Part shown: one piece after another, positions 44,268 through 54,051 of the stretch
Layout: every line of letters starts with the position of its first letter
Position numbering within the stretch: position 1 is the stretch's first letter
NCBI RefSeq assembly: GCF_900299525.1
Contig: NZ_OMKA01000015.1
Span: 62,001 to 126,000, forward strand
DNA length: 64,000 bases
Direction: 5' to 3'
Source of the DNA: Aquimarina sp. Aq78
GTDB lineage: Bacteria > Bacteroidota > Bacteroidia > Flavobacteriales > Flavobacteriaceae
The notes under the pieces: generated by a model
What the model was told of the DNA's origin: nothing
Database searches by the model: none
Seen by the model: only the letters and a program-made list of their open reading frames with translations
Translations under genes and position numbers: made by a program

Positions 44268-45704
44268 TTAATTCACATCCCAGAATATTTTGGTACTCAA
44301 TTCATCTCCTCCAATATTTGAAGCAGCGTTTGCTACATTTGTACCATTAGTATTGTATTCTCTAATAGGGTATTTTATTCTTCTTGGAATAGGATTACCT
44401 TCTGAGCTATCGTTTAAATTAGGGAAACCTAATCTTCTATAACTTGACCATCCTTCAAAACCTCTGTTATAAAAAGCGATCCACTGCTGAGTTCCTATCT
44501 TTTGTCTATAGTTTCCGGTTGCAGTTGTGTATGCCACACTTGCTTGTCCTAGATAAGTTGTTGCATCACCTGATGAACCTCCCCAATACGTAATAGATGC
44601 TGTAATTGCATTATTGTAATGATTTTCTGCATCTGCCGGAGATCCAACTAAAGAACGTTCTGCTGCTTCTGCCAATAAAAACTCTACTTCTGCATAGTCA
44701 AATAACAACCCTTCTAAATCTGGTTGATGAAAAGCTGTACCAATGTGGGTAAAATTGTCAAATACATTAAGATTTCCTAGTATTCCTCCTACATAAGGAG
44801 TTAGGTTATTATCAAAATAACCAGATTGTCTCGGATCATTAATCGGTTGCATAATATCTACTATAGCCTCTGCAACAACATAATCTTCTCTACCGCTATT
44901 TACAAGAGTTTCCCATATTGGATTTGTATTAGGTGTTGTTGTCTCATATACTAATGACGCATTGTCTGCATTAGCAGTAAATACTCCAGAATTAACCGCC
45001 TCTGTTGCTAATGTTCCAGCTTGATTAGAATCCACATCAGCAATTCTTAGTGCTAATCGTAACTTTAAGGAATTTGCAAATTTTGCCCATTTAGAAACAT
45101 CTCCTTGATAAATCAAGTCTGAATCACCAAATGATTTTCCGGAAGTATTAAGGTTACTAATCGCAGTATTTAGCTGATTTATGATATTAGTATATATATT
45201 TTGATCATCATCATATGCTGGATTCAAAATATTTTCATCCAAAGACAGTGCTTCAGAGTAAGGAACATCTCCAAAAAGATCTACCAAAACATGAAAAGTA
45301 TATACTTTCAAAATTTCGATAATCGCTAATCTATTTTGCTTATCTATTTCGGTAAAACCGAATACTTCTTCTTCTGGAATTAATCGAGCCGCTTCGTTAA
45401 GGTCACTTAGAACATCTCTATAAAGTGTATTCCAATAATTTTGTGGAAAACTCTTAAGATCTTGAAAATTAGTTTCAGGACCTATAAAACCAGTACCCGC
45501 CCAATATTGCGCATAAAATTTCAGATGATTATCAAAAACACTTTGAGTAACCATTTGGTCAACCAAATTTCGTTGCCCATTAGTAAATAATGTTGTTGAA
45601 GGAACTTCAGAAATCTGTTTATCACTCACGTTAAGATCATCTACCTTACAGGAAAAGATCGTAAACAAGCAGAATAGTATGGCTAAAATTTTACTATTTT
45701 TCAT
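44268..45704 (-). CDS. SusD/RagB-like outer-membrane nutrient-binding lipoprotein
   Basis: This 478-aa lipoprotein (LFTIFSCKVDD, Cys 19) has the helical SusD-like_2 type fold: NYWNTLYRDVLSDLNEAARLI, then NRLAIIEILKVYTFHVLVDLFGDVPYSEALSLD, and a late WIAFYNRGFEGWSSYRRLGFP. It caps the SusC channel encoded 4 bp upstream. This subgroup is often found with peptide or non-glycan uptake, and the neighbouring hydroxyproline genes suggest collagen-derived peptides. The ligand is not proven. Confidence 0.92.
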   Translation of the reverse strand: MKNSKILAILFCLFTIFSCKVDDLNVSDKQISEVPSTTLFTNGQRNLVDQMVTQSVFDNHLKFYAQYWAGTGFIGPETNFQDLKSFPQNYWNTLYRDVLSDLNEAARLIPEEEVFGFTEIDKQNRLAIIEILKVYTFHVLVDLFGDVPYSEALSLDENILNPAYDDDQNIYTNIINQLNTAISNLNTSGKSFGDSDLIYQGDVSKWAKFANSLKLRLALRIADVDSNQAGTLATEAVNSGVFTANADNASLVYETTTPNTNPIWETLVNSGREDYVVAEAIVDIMQPINDPRQSGYFDNNLTPYVGGILGNLNVFDNFTHIGTAFHQPDLEGLLFDYAEVEFLLAEAAERSLVGSPADAENHYNNAITASITYWGGSSGDATTYLGQASVAYTTATGNYRQKIGTQQWIAFYNRGFEGWSSYRRLGFPNLNDSSEGNPIPRRIKYPIREYNTNGTNVANAASNIGGDELSTKIFWDVN

Positions 45705-45708
45705 TTTT

Positions 45709-48700
45709 TTAGAATTTTACTTTTAGGTTAAAACCATATTCTTTGGATGTGGGATATGCAGAAGATTGAAATCCTTGTAAGTTACCTGCACTTAATCCTG
45801 CTTCTGGATCAGAATATGGAATGTTTTTATCAATAATCCATAAGTTTCTACCAATTACAGAAACCACCACATCATTAATAGGTAGGTTATCTAATAACTT
45901 TGTTGGTAGAGAATAAGAGAATATTACTTCTCTTAATTTTACAAAAGAAGCATCATAAACATCCTGTTCATCTGTTGATCTGTAATAAATAAATGGGCTA
46001 TCAAAACTATTTACGGGGGTTCTTACTGTATTAGGGGTCCCATCTTCTCTAACGCCAGGAGCAATTATTCCTCCTCCATCGGCAACAGCATCTCTTATAG
46101 GATTACCTAAATCATTAAGTCCTGCAGTTTCAGGGAATATTCCGGTAGCATATCCATATGTATGATCGAGAGAATAGATATCTCCTCCTTTTTGCATATC
46201 AATTAAGAAACTAAGCGAAGCATTTTTATATCTAAAAGTATTGTTGATTCCTCCATTCCAATCTGGAATTATATTACCAATCACTCCATTTTCTTCGTTA
46301 GTCACGTAGTATCCGTTTTCATCAACAACTCGTTGGCCATTAAGGTATTTAAAACTAGATCCTCTAATCGTACCATAAGGTTCTCCTACAGTAGCATTAA
46401 TAGAAACGTCTTCTTGTAATGTTCCTGATAAACTTAAATTATCAATTCCATCCAATAGAGAAACTACTTCACTTTTGTATGTACTCCAGTTTACATTGAT
46501 ATTCCATTCAAAGTTTTGGGTTTTAATTGGAGTTCCAAAAAGACTAACTTCATATCCTTTATTTTCAATTTCACCAGCATTTACAATTTTTGAATTAAAT
46601 CCTGTAGAAGTAGATATATCTAATGGAAGAATTTGATCTTTACTATTTGTTTGATATGCTGTTAAATCAAATCCAAATCTATTTTTAAAAAGCTTAATTT
46701 CTAATCCTGCCTCATAACTTATAACGGTTTCATGCTTAAGTGTAGGATTATTTTTATTATTTGGTAATGAGAAAAGAGATTGCCCAGCAAAACCATTAAC
46801 AAAAGTATATACATCATCTACAAGAAGTACTCCTGCACTATTACCCACTTCGGCGTAGTTCAACCTCAATTTCCCGAAATTTAACCAATCACTTGTAAAG
46901 AGGTTAGAAAAAAGAAAACTAGTAGAAATTGATGGATAATTAAATTGTCTTTTACCATCTGGTAGTGTTGATGATCGATCTATTCTATATGTTGCATCTA
47001 AGAATAATATATCATCATAACCAAACGACGCACTAGCATAATACCCATTAACGCCCATGCTAGACTTTCTTTCGATAGGTGGTGCTATTGGATTTACTGA
47101 ATTGGATAAAGAATAAAATCCAAAAGTATTAAGTCCTCCATTCGTTTCTGCAAAAATAGAACTTCTATTCGTTCTGGTAAGATTCATTCCCAGTAGTCCT
47201 TTAAAATTAAGCTTTTCAGTAATATCAAAATTAAAGTTCCCTATCATGTCGTAGTTCATTTCTCTAAAAAACCCATTAAATCTGTTATACTCAGATGGGT
47301 TGAAACTAGAAACATTGACTCTTTCTTCTCTTATTTCATCAAATCTATCCATAGTCACTCTTGCCAAAACATCAAACCAATCATTCACTTTATATGTTAA
47401 AGCTACATTTCCAAAAACACGATCTCTACCATCGGTTTGATAATTTTCATATAATGTCCAATACGGATTATCCCAATATTGTGGTCTTGGTGCATAAGGA
47501 TCGTCGCCTGTACGTGCTGATGACCGTAAATTCCAGGTAGCATTTCTTCCTAACCTAAAATATGCATCTCTTTGCTCTCTTAAGTCAACATTTGTCTGAT
47601 ACCATTGTCGCAATCCAGGTAAAACACTATTTTCGTCATATCCTGTAGCGAATCTACCTCGTCCACTATTTTTTGTATACGTAACCTTTGCTCTCGCTGT
47701 GACTTTATCGGTCAACTTATAACTTCCTCCAAAATCTACCGTTTGCCTTTTAATTAAACTATTGGGCAAAATACCTGTTTGTTCTACATTGGTAAATCCT
47801 AACCTGAAATTTCCTTTGTCTGAAGCCCCATCAACACTAACATTGGTTGATTGCAATAAACCTGTCTGAAAGATAGAGGTAGGGTCATTTTTTGCCGCTA
47901 CCCATGGTGTAGGAGTACGATAATTAGGGTTTTCTGGAAAAAAAGCTCCCGATTGGTATACCAAAAGATTAGAGTCAAATCTTGGTCCCCAGGAAGCATC
48001 GCCTCCTGTATCTACAACATCATCTAAAATACCATCTCCATTTACATCTTCCTGTACAAAAGAAGCTCCATAACCTCCTCCATATTCTTTTTGATATCTC
48101 GCGAATGTTTTAGGATCAAATTTGCTAAATGTAGTGTTTGAATTAATTGTTATCCCTAATCCTTTATTTTTAGACCCTTTTTTTGTAGTGATTATAATTA
48201 CTCCGTTTCCTGCTCTAGATCCATATAAAGCAGATGCAGCAGCTCCTTTTAATACGTTAATACTTTCTATATCATCTGGATTAATATCAGATGCAGCATT
48301 ACCATAATCATATCCTCCTCTACCGGCTGTTGAATTTCTCGAATTGTTAATTCTATTACTAATCGGAGTACCATCAATCACAAATAAAGGTTGGTTATTA
48401 CCAGTCAAGGAAGAATACCCCCTGATAATCACATTCGTCGAACCTCCGAAGTTATTATTTCTAGAAACCGTAACTCCAGCAAGTTTACCAGACAATGAAT
48501 TCACAAAGTTTACACCTTTAGCTTTGCTAATATCTTCTGATTCTATCTTTTGAGTTGCATATCCCAAAGATTTTTTAGATCTACTTATACCAAGAGCTGT
48601 TACTACGATTTCATCTAGTGAAGTAGCATCTTGATACATCGTCATATTGACTGTAGTCTCATTTCCTACTAGTTTTTCTTCTGTTTTAAAACCCAGATAA

Positions 48701-48918
48701 GAAAAAATAAGTGTTTGACCTGCTTCTACCTGCAAAGAGTAATTACCATCAAAATCAGATTGTGCACCAGATGATGTTCCTTTGACTAGAATATTTACTC
48801 CTGGAAGAGGAATCCCAGAATCCTCTGTTATTTTACCGGATACTGTTTTTTCTTGTGCAAAACCTAGTGTACAAAAAATCAGCATGAGTATAACCGAAAG
48901 ATTAATTTTTGTGTTCAT
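45709..48918 (-). CDS. SusC/RagA-type TonB-dependent outer-membrane transporter
   Basis: This 1069-aa protein has a signal peptide (LSVILMLIFCTLGFAQ), a carboxypeptidase-regulatory-like extension (VSGKITEDSGIPLPGVNILVKGT, about 23-105), a plug domain (EIVVTALGISRSKKSLGYATQKI; GVTVSRNNNFGG) and a 22-strand barrel. The barrel ends with aromatic Phe (NLKVKF). It forms a pair with the SusD 4 bp downstream. The TonB box region is around EIVVTALG. The locus context argues for a peptide substrate. Confidence 0.95.
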   Translation of the reverse strand: MNTKINLSVILMLIFCTLGFAQEKTVSGKITEDSGIPLPGVNILVKGTSSGAQSDFDGNYSLQVEAGQTLIFSYLGFKTEEKLVGNETTVNMTMYQDATSLDEIVVTALGISRSKKSLGYATQKIESEDISKAKGVNFVNSLSGKLAGVTVSRNNNFGGSTNVIIRGYSSLTGNNQPLFVIDGTPISNRINNSRNSTAGRGGYDYGNAASDINPDDIESINVLKGAAASALYGSRAGNGVIIITTKKGSKNKGLGITINSNTTFSKFDPKTFARYQKEYGGGYGASFVQEDVNGDGILDDVVDTGGDASWGPRFDSNLLVYQSGAFFPENPNYRTPTPWVAAKNDPTSIFQTGLLQSTNVSVDGASDKGNFRLGFTNVEQTGILPNSLIKRQTVDFGGSYKLTDKVTARAKVTYTKNSGRGRFATGYDENSVLPGLRQWYQTNVDLREQRDAYFRLGRNATWNLRSSARTGDDPYAPRPQYWDNPYWTLYENYQTDGRDRVFGNVALTYKVNDWFDVLARVTMDRFDEIREERVNVSSFNPSEYNRFNGFFREMNYDMIGNFNFDITEKLNFKGLLGMNLTRTNRSSIFAETNGGLNTFGFYSLSNSVNPIAPPIERKSSMGVNGYYASASFGYDDILFLDATYRIDRSSTLPDGKRQFNYPSISTSFLFSNLFTSDWLNFGKLRLNYAEVGNSAGVLLVDDVYTFVNGFAGQSLFSLPNNKNNPTLKHETVISYEAGLEIKLFKNRFGFDLTAYQTNSKDQILPLDISTSTGFNSKIVNAGEIENKGYEVSLFGTPIKTQNFEWNINVNWSTYKSEVVSLLDGIDNLSLSGTLQEDVSINATVGEPYGTIRGSSFKYLNGQRVVDENGYYVTNEENGVIGNIIPDWNGGINNTFRYKNASLSFLIDMQKGGDIYSLDHTYGYATGIFPETAGLNDLGNPIRDAVADGGGIIAPGVREDGTPNTVRTPVNSFDSPFIYYRSTDEQDVYDASFVKLREVIFSYSLPTKLLDNLPINDVVVSVIGRNLWIIDKNIPYSDPEAGLSAGNLQGFQSSAYPTSKEYGFNLKVKF

Positions 48919-49931
48919 TAGTTTGTTTTATTAAATTTTAAAATTACTTGACGGATCTTTTGGTATTTTCCCAAGTACCTGATCCATAATTTTGTAGAAA
49001 GATTTAAGACGTAGAAGTATATCTATGATTAACTTTTAAGATGATATTTCTATTTGTCTTTTCTTATCAATCCCCTTTGTAATGTTTTAGAAAGAAGGAT
49101 ATGGGATTTTAGTTTTGTTAACGATTTTTGTAAAGTTTAGTTTCCAAGCCCTTGTCGAAAAAAGCTTTGAGAACTGATTTGTGTCTACTTTTTTTTCCAT
49201 ATGTTTTTAAGATTGATTATTTAGAGGCGAAATATATCTTAGAGTTATGGTATTACCACCATTTGGATTAATAAAGTATCATATATGGATATTTTAGTAC
49301 TATTCCTTACACATTCTCTCCTGATTTCAACAAACCAATGAGGATTATATAATCATCTAAAACATTGAAATTAAGTGTAGATTCCTTTAGATAGTAAGTG
49401 AAGAAAATACTGTTCTAAATTAGTAAACCAAGCGATTTCTAAAGAGTTCCTTGCTATATTAAAACATAAGAGATACGTTTTACACATATATAAATAGGTA
49501 TGTTCATGTACTCTTTTTACAATCTATTTTATTAAAAAAACCGTGTTGATTTACTTCTTGTTTAAAGTGGTATATGGTTTTTGTATATCTACTTAATTAT
49601 GTTCTCATGTGATAGTAAGCAATTTTTAGATGGATCAAAACTGTCTAAAAAAAGCTTATCTAAAAGCTCTACTTATCTATAATTCACAGAAAATGCTTTT
49701 TTATTCTATACTTATCCTATAGAGATGTTATTTTTTTAGCATAAAAAACACTTTATAAAATCAACATACTTCCTTCTAAAAAGAAAAAAAACTAAAAAAG
49801 AATAAAAAAGAATAAAAAACACTGAAATTAAGTCCAAAAAATGAAAACATACCCCAATACTGTAATTTTATTGCAACTAACATTTATTAGTTTTTTTATA
49901 AATCATACTAATAAAAAACACAAACTTCACA
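48919..49931. other. 1-kb divergent intergenic region with no gene
   Basis: This gap separates the SusC start (48918, minus) from the metallopeptidase start (49932, plus). I see no ORF with coding character; the short frame opening at 49841 overlaps the start of the next gene in another frame. The last 130 bases are very A-rich and contain short direct repeats of AAAAAAGAAT near 49793-49822. It must hold the promoters for both directions, but no site could be supported. Confidence 0.6.
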
Positions 49932-52900
49932 ATGAAAAATTACAAAAAGCACATACTTCGGATAAGCATGGTAGCAGCCATGGTATTTGCAGTCAAAATG
50001 AGCGCACGACCCGTAAATCCTATTACAAGTAGTAAAAACAACACTTCTTCTATTTCCAAAAGTAAACAAGCTTGTGTATGGGGGAATGATTTTCTTACTC
50101 CAAGAGTAGAATTTAGAGATTTTGATGGATCAACTATTGGATCACAAATATTTAAACAAGTGATCCCTAATGCAGAAAACTACATGAAACAACGTTGTCT
50201 TGATGTAGCTAAAATTTTGTACCGTAACTCTGCAGATGCTCCAAAATTCAGGCTATTAAAATTCAACTTAAAAAATGAAGATTTTGTAGCTCACAAATTT
50301 GGAGAAGGTGATCAAATGACCATAGAAGTAAGCACGCAACATCTGGCCAAAATCTATAGAGATTCTGGTAATGATTCTCAGGTTATAAAAGATGAGATTG
50401 ATGGTATTTTATTTCACGAAGTAACCCATGGATATAACTACTCACCAACTACAGGAGGAACTTATGACGGATCTTCTCCTTTTTGGGCATATACTGAAGG
50501 TATAGCAGATGGCGTAAGAATTTATGCAGGATTTCATCAGACCAGAACTCCAAACGTAAATGATTCCAGGAAATGGTTAGGTGGATACACCACAACAGGA
50601 TTCTTTCTACAATATGTTACCCAAAAATATGATAAGAATTTTATCTATAAATTTAATAAGGCAGCAAAAGATTTAGGAAACTCCTGGTCATTTGACAATG
50701 CGTTTAAAGATATTCTTGGAAAAGGTGTAGAAACCGTATGGAATGAGTACAAAAACTACATCAATAATGGTAATACTCTTGATTATGATGGGGATTACCC
50801 ATGGAGTCTGGATTGTGGTGGAGATACTCCTCCTCCTACAGGAGCTATAGACATTACTAATGATGGTGGTAGTATATCTAGCCAACACAACGACTCCCCT
50901 TCTAATGAAGGTATCTCTAATTTGATCGATAACAATATCAATTCTAAGTATCTAACGTTTAATGCATCTGCATGGGTACAGTATAAAGCTAGTACGTCTT
51001 ATGTTTTATCTTCTTACACGATATCTTCTGCAAATGATGCAGCAGAAAGAGATCCAAAAAACTGGACGATACAAGGATCAACAAACGGAAGTTCTTGGCA
51101 AAACATCGATCAGAAATCCAATCAAGATTTCCCAAATAGAAATCAAAAAAGGACTTTTCAGGTTAGCACCACTTCTTCATATCAATATTATCGATTATCG
51201 ATGAGTAATAATAGTGGGACTATTCTACAATTATCTGAACTCGAATTGTTTGGAAAAGAAAAAAACACACAACAACTTCCCGTAGCTGATTTTAGAGCAA
51301 ATAAAACCAACATAAAAGAAGGAGAAAGTGTGTCTTTTACTAATTCTTCAACCGATGCTACTTCATATAATTGGACGTTTGATGGAGGTAGTCCATCTAG
51401 TAGTACGCAAACTAATCCTATAGTGAAGTATAATAGAGAAGGAACCTATTCGGTAACTCTTAAAGCAATAAACGGAGATGGATCTGATACAGAAACTAAA
51501 ACTTCAATTATTAAAGTTTCTTCAAATGGAGGTGGAGGAGAAATTATTGACATCACTAATGACGGGGGAAACATTTCTGATCAACATAATGATTCTCCAT
51601 CTTTTGAGGATATAACAAAACTTATTGATAATGATCCTAATTCTAAATTCTTAACTTTTAACACCTCTGCATGGGTACAGTATAAAGCAACCAAAAACTA
51701 TACATTATCTTCATATACGATAACCTCTGGGAACGACGCACCAGATAGAGACCCTAAAAGCTGGACTCTGCAAGGATCTACTAACGGAAGTTCCTGGCAA
51801 AATATTGATCAAAGATCCAATCAGGATTTTCCGAATAGAAATCAAAAAAGAACTTTTCAGGTAACTACTACTTCTTCCTACAACTATTATCGATTATCGA
51901 TGAGAAACAATAGTGGAACCATTCTACAATTATCTGAACTCGAACTGTTTGGAAAAGAAAGTTCTACCGATGGAGGTTCTTGTGCATGGGGTAATGATTT
52001 TCTTACTCCAAGAGTAGAATTTAGAGATTTTGATGGATCAACTATTGGATCACAAATATTTAAACAAGTGATCCCAAATGCAGAAAACTACATGAAACAA
52101 CGTTGTCTTGATGTAGCTAAAATTTTGTACCGTAACTCTGCAGATGCTCCAAAATTTAGGCTATTAAAATTCAACTTAAAAAATGAAGATTTTGTAGCTC
52201 ACAAATTTGGAGAAGGTGATCAAATGACCATAGAAGTAAGCACGCAACATCTCGCCAAAATCTATAGAGATTCTGGTAATGATTCTCAGGTTATAAAAGA
52301 TGAGATTGATGGTATTTTATTTCACGAAGTAACTCATGGATATAACTACTCTCCAACTACAGGAGGAACTTATGACGGGTCTTCTCCTTTTTGGGCATAT
52401 ACTGAAGGTATAGCAGATGGCGTAAGAATTTATGCAGGATTTCATCAAACCAGAACTCCAAACGTAAATGATTCCAGAAAATGGCTAGGTGGATACACCA
52501 CAACAGGATTCTTTCTACAATATGTTACCCAAAAATATGACAAGAATTTTATCTATAAATTTAATAAGGCAGCAAAAGATTTAGGAAACTCCTGGTCATT
52601 TGACAATGCGTTTAAAGATATTCTTGGAAAAGATGTAGAAACCGTATGGAATGAGTACAAAAACTACATCAATAATGGTAATACTCTTGATTATGATGGG
52701 GATTACCCATGGAATCTGGATTGCGGTGGAAATAACAGAAATAACATGCTTGCAATGGAAAATAAAAAACCAGAAGAAGCATTCAATTTAAAGTCATACC
52801 CAAACCCAATAAAAGATAGATTGTTTTTCACAAAACCACAAAACTTAAAAAACACACCTCTGGTTTTTGAAGTTTACGACACACAAGGTTCTTTAATTTT

Positions 52901-53018
52901 TACAGAAAAAACTTCAAGAAATGAATTAAGTCTGAATCATTTGGAAAGCAAAATGTATTTTATAATTGTTAAACAAAATGGGGAAACCATATATAGAAAT
53001 AGATTTATAAAGCGATAA
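49932..53018 (+). CDS. T9SS-exported protein with two basic-secretory-protein metallopeptidase domains
   Basis: This 1028-aa protein has a signal peptide (residues 1-25), a BSP-type zinc peptidase domain (about 48-297, FHEVTHGYNYSP with HExxH), an F5/8C (discoidin) domain (about 306-443), a PKD domain (about 447-525), a second F5/8C (about 539-676), a second BSP domain (684-933) and a T9SS type A sorting domain (about 945-1028, LKSYPNPIKDRLFF). Order is BSP-F5/8-PKD-F5/8-BSP, a mirror image. The two BSP copies differ by only a few residues. BSP proteins are plant- and bacterial-type zinc metallopeptidases. It is a secreted, probably surface-anchored peptidase that binds glycan or protein through discoidin domains. 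Confidence 0.92.
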   Translation: MKNYKKHILRISMVAAMVFAVKMSARPVNPITSSKNNTSSISKSKQACVWGNDFLTPRVEFRDFDGSTIGSQIFKQVIPNAENYMKQRCLDVAKILYRNSADAPKFRLLKFNLKNEDFVAHKFGEGDQMTIEVSTQHLAKIYRDSGNDSQVIKDEIDGILFHEVTHGYNYSPTTGGTYDGSSPFWAYTEGIADGVRIYAGFHQTRTPNVNDSRKWLGGYTTTGFFLQYVTQKYDKNFIYKFNKAAKDLGNSWSFDNAFKDILGKGVETVWNEYKNYINNGNTLDYDGDYPWSLDCGGDTPPPTGAIDITNDGGSISSQHNDSPSNEGISNLIDNNINSKYLTFNASAWVQYKASTSYVLSSYTISSANDAAERDPKNWTIQGSTNGSSWQNIDQKSNQDFPNRNQKRTFQVSTTSSYQYYRLSMSNNSGTILQLSELELFGKEKNTQQLPVADFRANKTNIKEGESVSFTNSSTDATSYNWTFDGGSPSSSTQTNPIVKYNREGTYSVTLKAINGDGSDTETKTSIIKVSSNGGGGEIIDITNDGGNISDQHNDSPSFEDITKLIDNDPNSKFLTFNTSAWVQYKATKNYTLSSYTITSGNDAPDRDPKSWTLQGSTNGSSWQNIDQRSNQDFPNRNQKRTFQVTTTSSYNYYRLSMRNNSGTILQLSELELFGKESSTDGGSCAWGNDFLTPRVEFRDFDGSTIGSQIFKQVIPNAENYMKQRCLDVAKILYRNSADAPKFRLLKFNLKNEDFVAHKFGEGDQMTIEVSTQHLAKIYRDSGNDSQVIKDEIDGILFHEVTHGYNYSPTTGGTYDGSSPFWAYTEGIADGVRIYAGFHQTRTPNVNDSRKWLGGYTTTGFFLQYVTQKYDKNFIYKFNKAAKDLGNSWSFDNAFKDILGKDVETVWNEYKNYINNGNTLDYDGDYPWNLDCGGNNRNNMLAMENKKPEEAFNLKSYPNPIKDRLFFTKPQNLKNTPLVFEVYDTQGSLIFTEKTSRNELSLNHLESKMYFIIVKQNGETIYRNRFIKR
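50073..50822 (+). repeat. First copy of the 750-bp BSP metallopeptidase repeat
   Basis: These 750 bases are collinear with 51981-52730, with no gaps. By eye only about a dozen to 20 bases differ. Protein changes noted are GKGVE to GKDVE and PWSLD to PWNLD plus one near the start. The offset is exactly 1908 bp. Confidence 0.95.
50847..51260 (+). repeat. First copy of the 414-bp F5/8C repeat
   Basis: This copy is collinear with 51546-51959 at the same length of 414 bp. Divergence is clearly higher than between the BSP copies, although blocks such as the NQDFPNRNQKRTFQV segment are nearly identical. Confidence 0.9.
51546..51959 (+). repeat. Second copy of the F5/8C repeat
   Basis: This second discoidin domain is offset 699 bp from the first. 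It carries more substitutions than the BSP pair, so the two domain pairs did not duplicate and converge at the same rate. Confidence 0.9.
51981..52730 (+). repeat. Second copy of the BSP metallopeptidase repeat
   Basis: This copy has the same length as the first and the HExxH site (FHEVTHGYNYSP) is intact in both, so both domains should be active. The near identity of DNA suggests recent duplication or gene conversion. Confidence 0.95.
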
Positions 53019-53056
53019 CATCGGTTTATACTATACCATAGTTAATTAGAATTGTT

Positions 53057-53089
53057 AAAACACCTGTGCCTATACGTAACAGGTGTTTT
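53057..53089 (+). terminator. Terminator of the metallopeptidase gene
   Basis: An 11-bp perfect stem (53057-53067 with 53079-53089) is followed by TTTTTT, 38 bp after the stop codon and 18 bp before the convergent Lrp stop. Confidence 0.85.
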
Positions 53090-53106
53090 TTCATAAAATA
53101 TATTGT

Positions 53107-53568
53107 TTATAGATAATATTCTGAAGTATGTTTAATTACCTTTAATGAAAAAGTAGTATTTAAAACTCCGATATTATCAATTTTTGACAATTTAGAGCGC
53201 ATAAATTCGTGATATTCTTCTAAGCTATTCATGTTAATTTTTAACAGAAAATCTACCTGTCCCGCCATATGAAAGCATTCTTGAACCTCTTTCAAGTTTT
53301 TTATTTGATTTTCAAACTTATCAATAAATGACTCTCCATGAGACTGAAGAGATACCTGACAAAATGCTGTAATTGGTAGACCAATCATATTCTTATTCAC
53401 AATTGCAACATATTTTTCTATATACCCTTTACTTTCTAAACGTTTTATCCTTTCATATATAGGAGACACTGTTAAGTTCAAAAGATTTGCTATCTCTTTC
53501 GCTGTTTTTTTAGAATCTCTTTGAAGGATTCGTAAAATGGTTTTGTCTGTGTTATCTAACATTTCCAT
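53107..53568 (-). CDS. Lrp/AsnC family transcriptional regulator (second copy)
   Basis: This 153-aa protein has a HTH (LDNTDKTILRILQRDSKKTAKEIANLLNLTVSPIYERIKRLE, residues 4-50) and a RAM domain (QECFHMAGQVDFLLKINMNSLEEYHEFM). It differs from the Lrp at 621 in most positions. It is divergent from the SusC gene at 54052 with a 483-bp gap, so it could regulate that locus or the peptidase gene at its back. A target cannot be fixed. Confidence 0.93.
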   Translation of the reverse strand: MEMLDNTDKTILRILQRDSKKTAKEIANLLNLTVSPIYERIKRLESKGYIEKYVAIVNKNMIGLPITAFCQVSLQSHGESFIDKFENQIKNLKEVQECFHMAGQVDFLLKINMNSLEEYHEFMRSKLSKIDNIGVLNTTFSLKVIKHTSEYYL

Positions 53569-54051
53569 GTGAATAATACTAAAATTACGTTATACAGATA
53601 AAAAAACTTTTATTTTATAATAATACAGTTTTTTTTACCACAATCATATAATTATTCCATTTATTTAACCAGATATGTTTTTATTTTAGAAATAGAATTC
53701 AAAATAAAAACAAATTGATTTCACATCAAATTAACATTTTAAGCGCATTATACTCTCATAAAAGACATATTCAATCCTTTTTATCAAAAAAAGACTCCTA
53801 TTTTAACAAGAAAAAAGACTTAATAGCAGATATATACATATTCCAAAAAGATAAAAAAACTTTATAAATCAATTTTTGCCATAAAAATCACTAATATTTA
53901 TATCAAAATACAAATATTAATCTTCATACTATAAATTTGAAAACAATAATTCTCTTAAACATAACACTTTGTTAATCTTTTAGAAATACAAATCAATTAA
54001 GAGCTTATTAGAGAAATCAGCAGTCAAATTATTAACTAAACCAATTTTAAT
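53569..54051. other. Divergent intergenic region of the mannan locus
   Basis: No ORF is credible in these 483 bp. The region is very AT-rich and holds the divergent promoters of the Lrp and SusC genes. I could not support a specific promoter element or operator. Confidence 0.55.

Noticed and set aside
49841..50032. 63-codon frame just before the metallopeptidase start
   Set aside because: It overlaps the start of the real gene in another frame, has no family pattern and lies in A-rich leader DNA.
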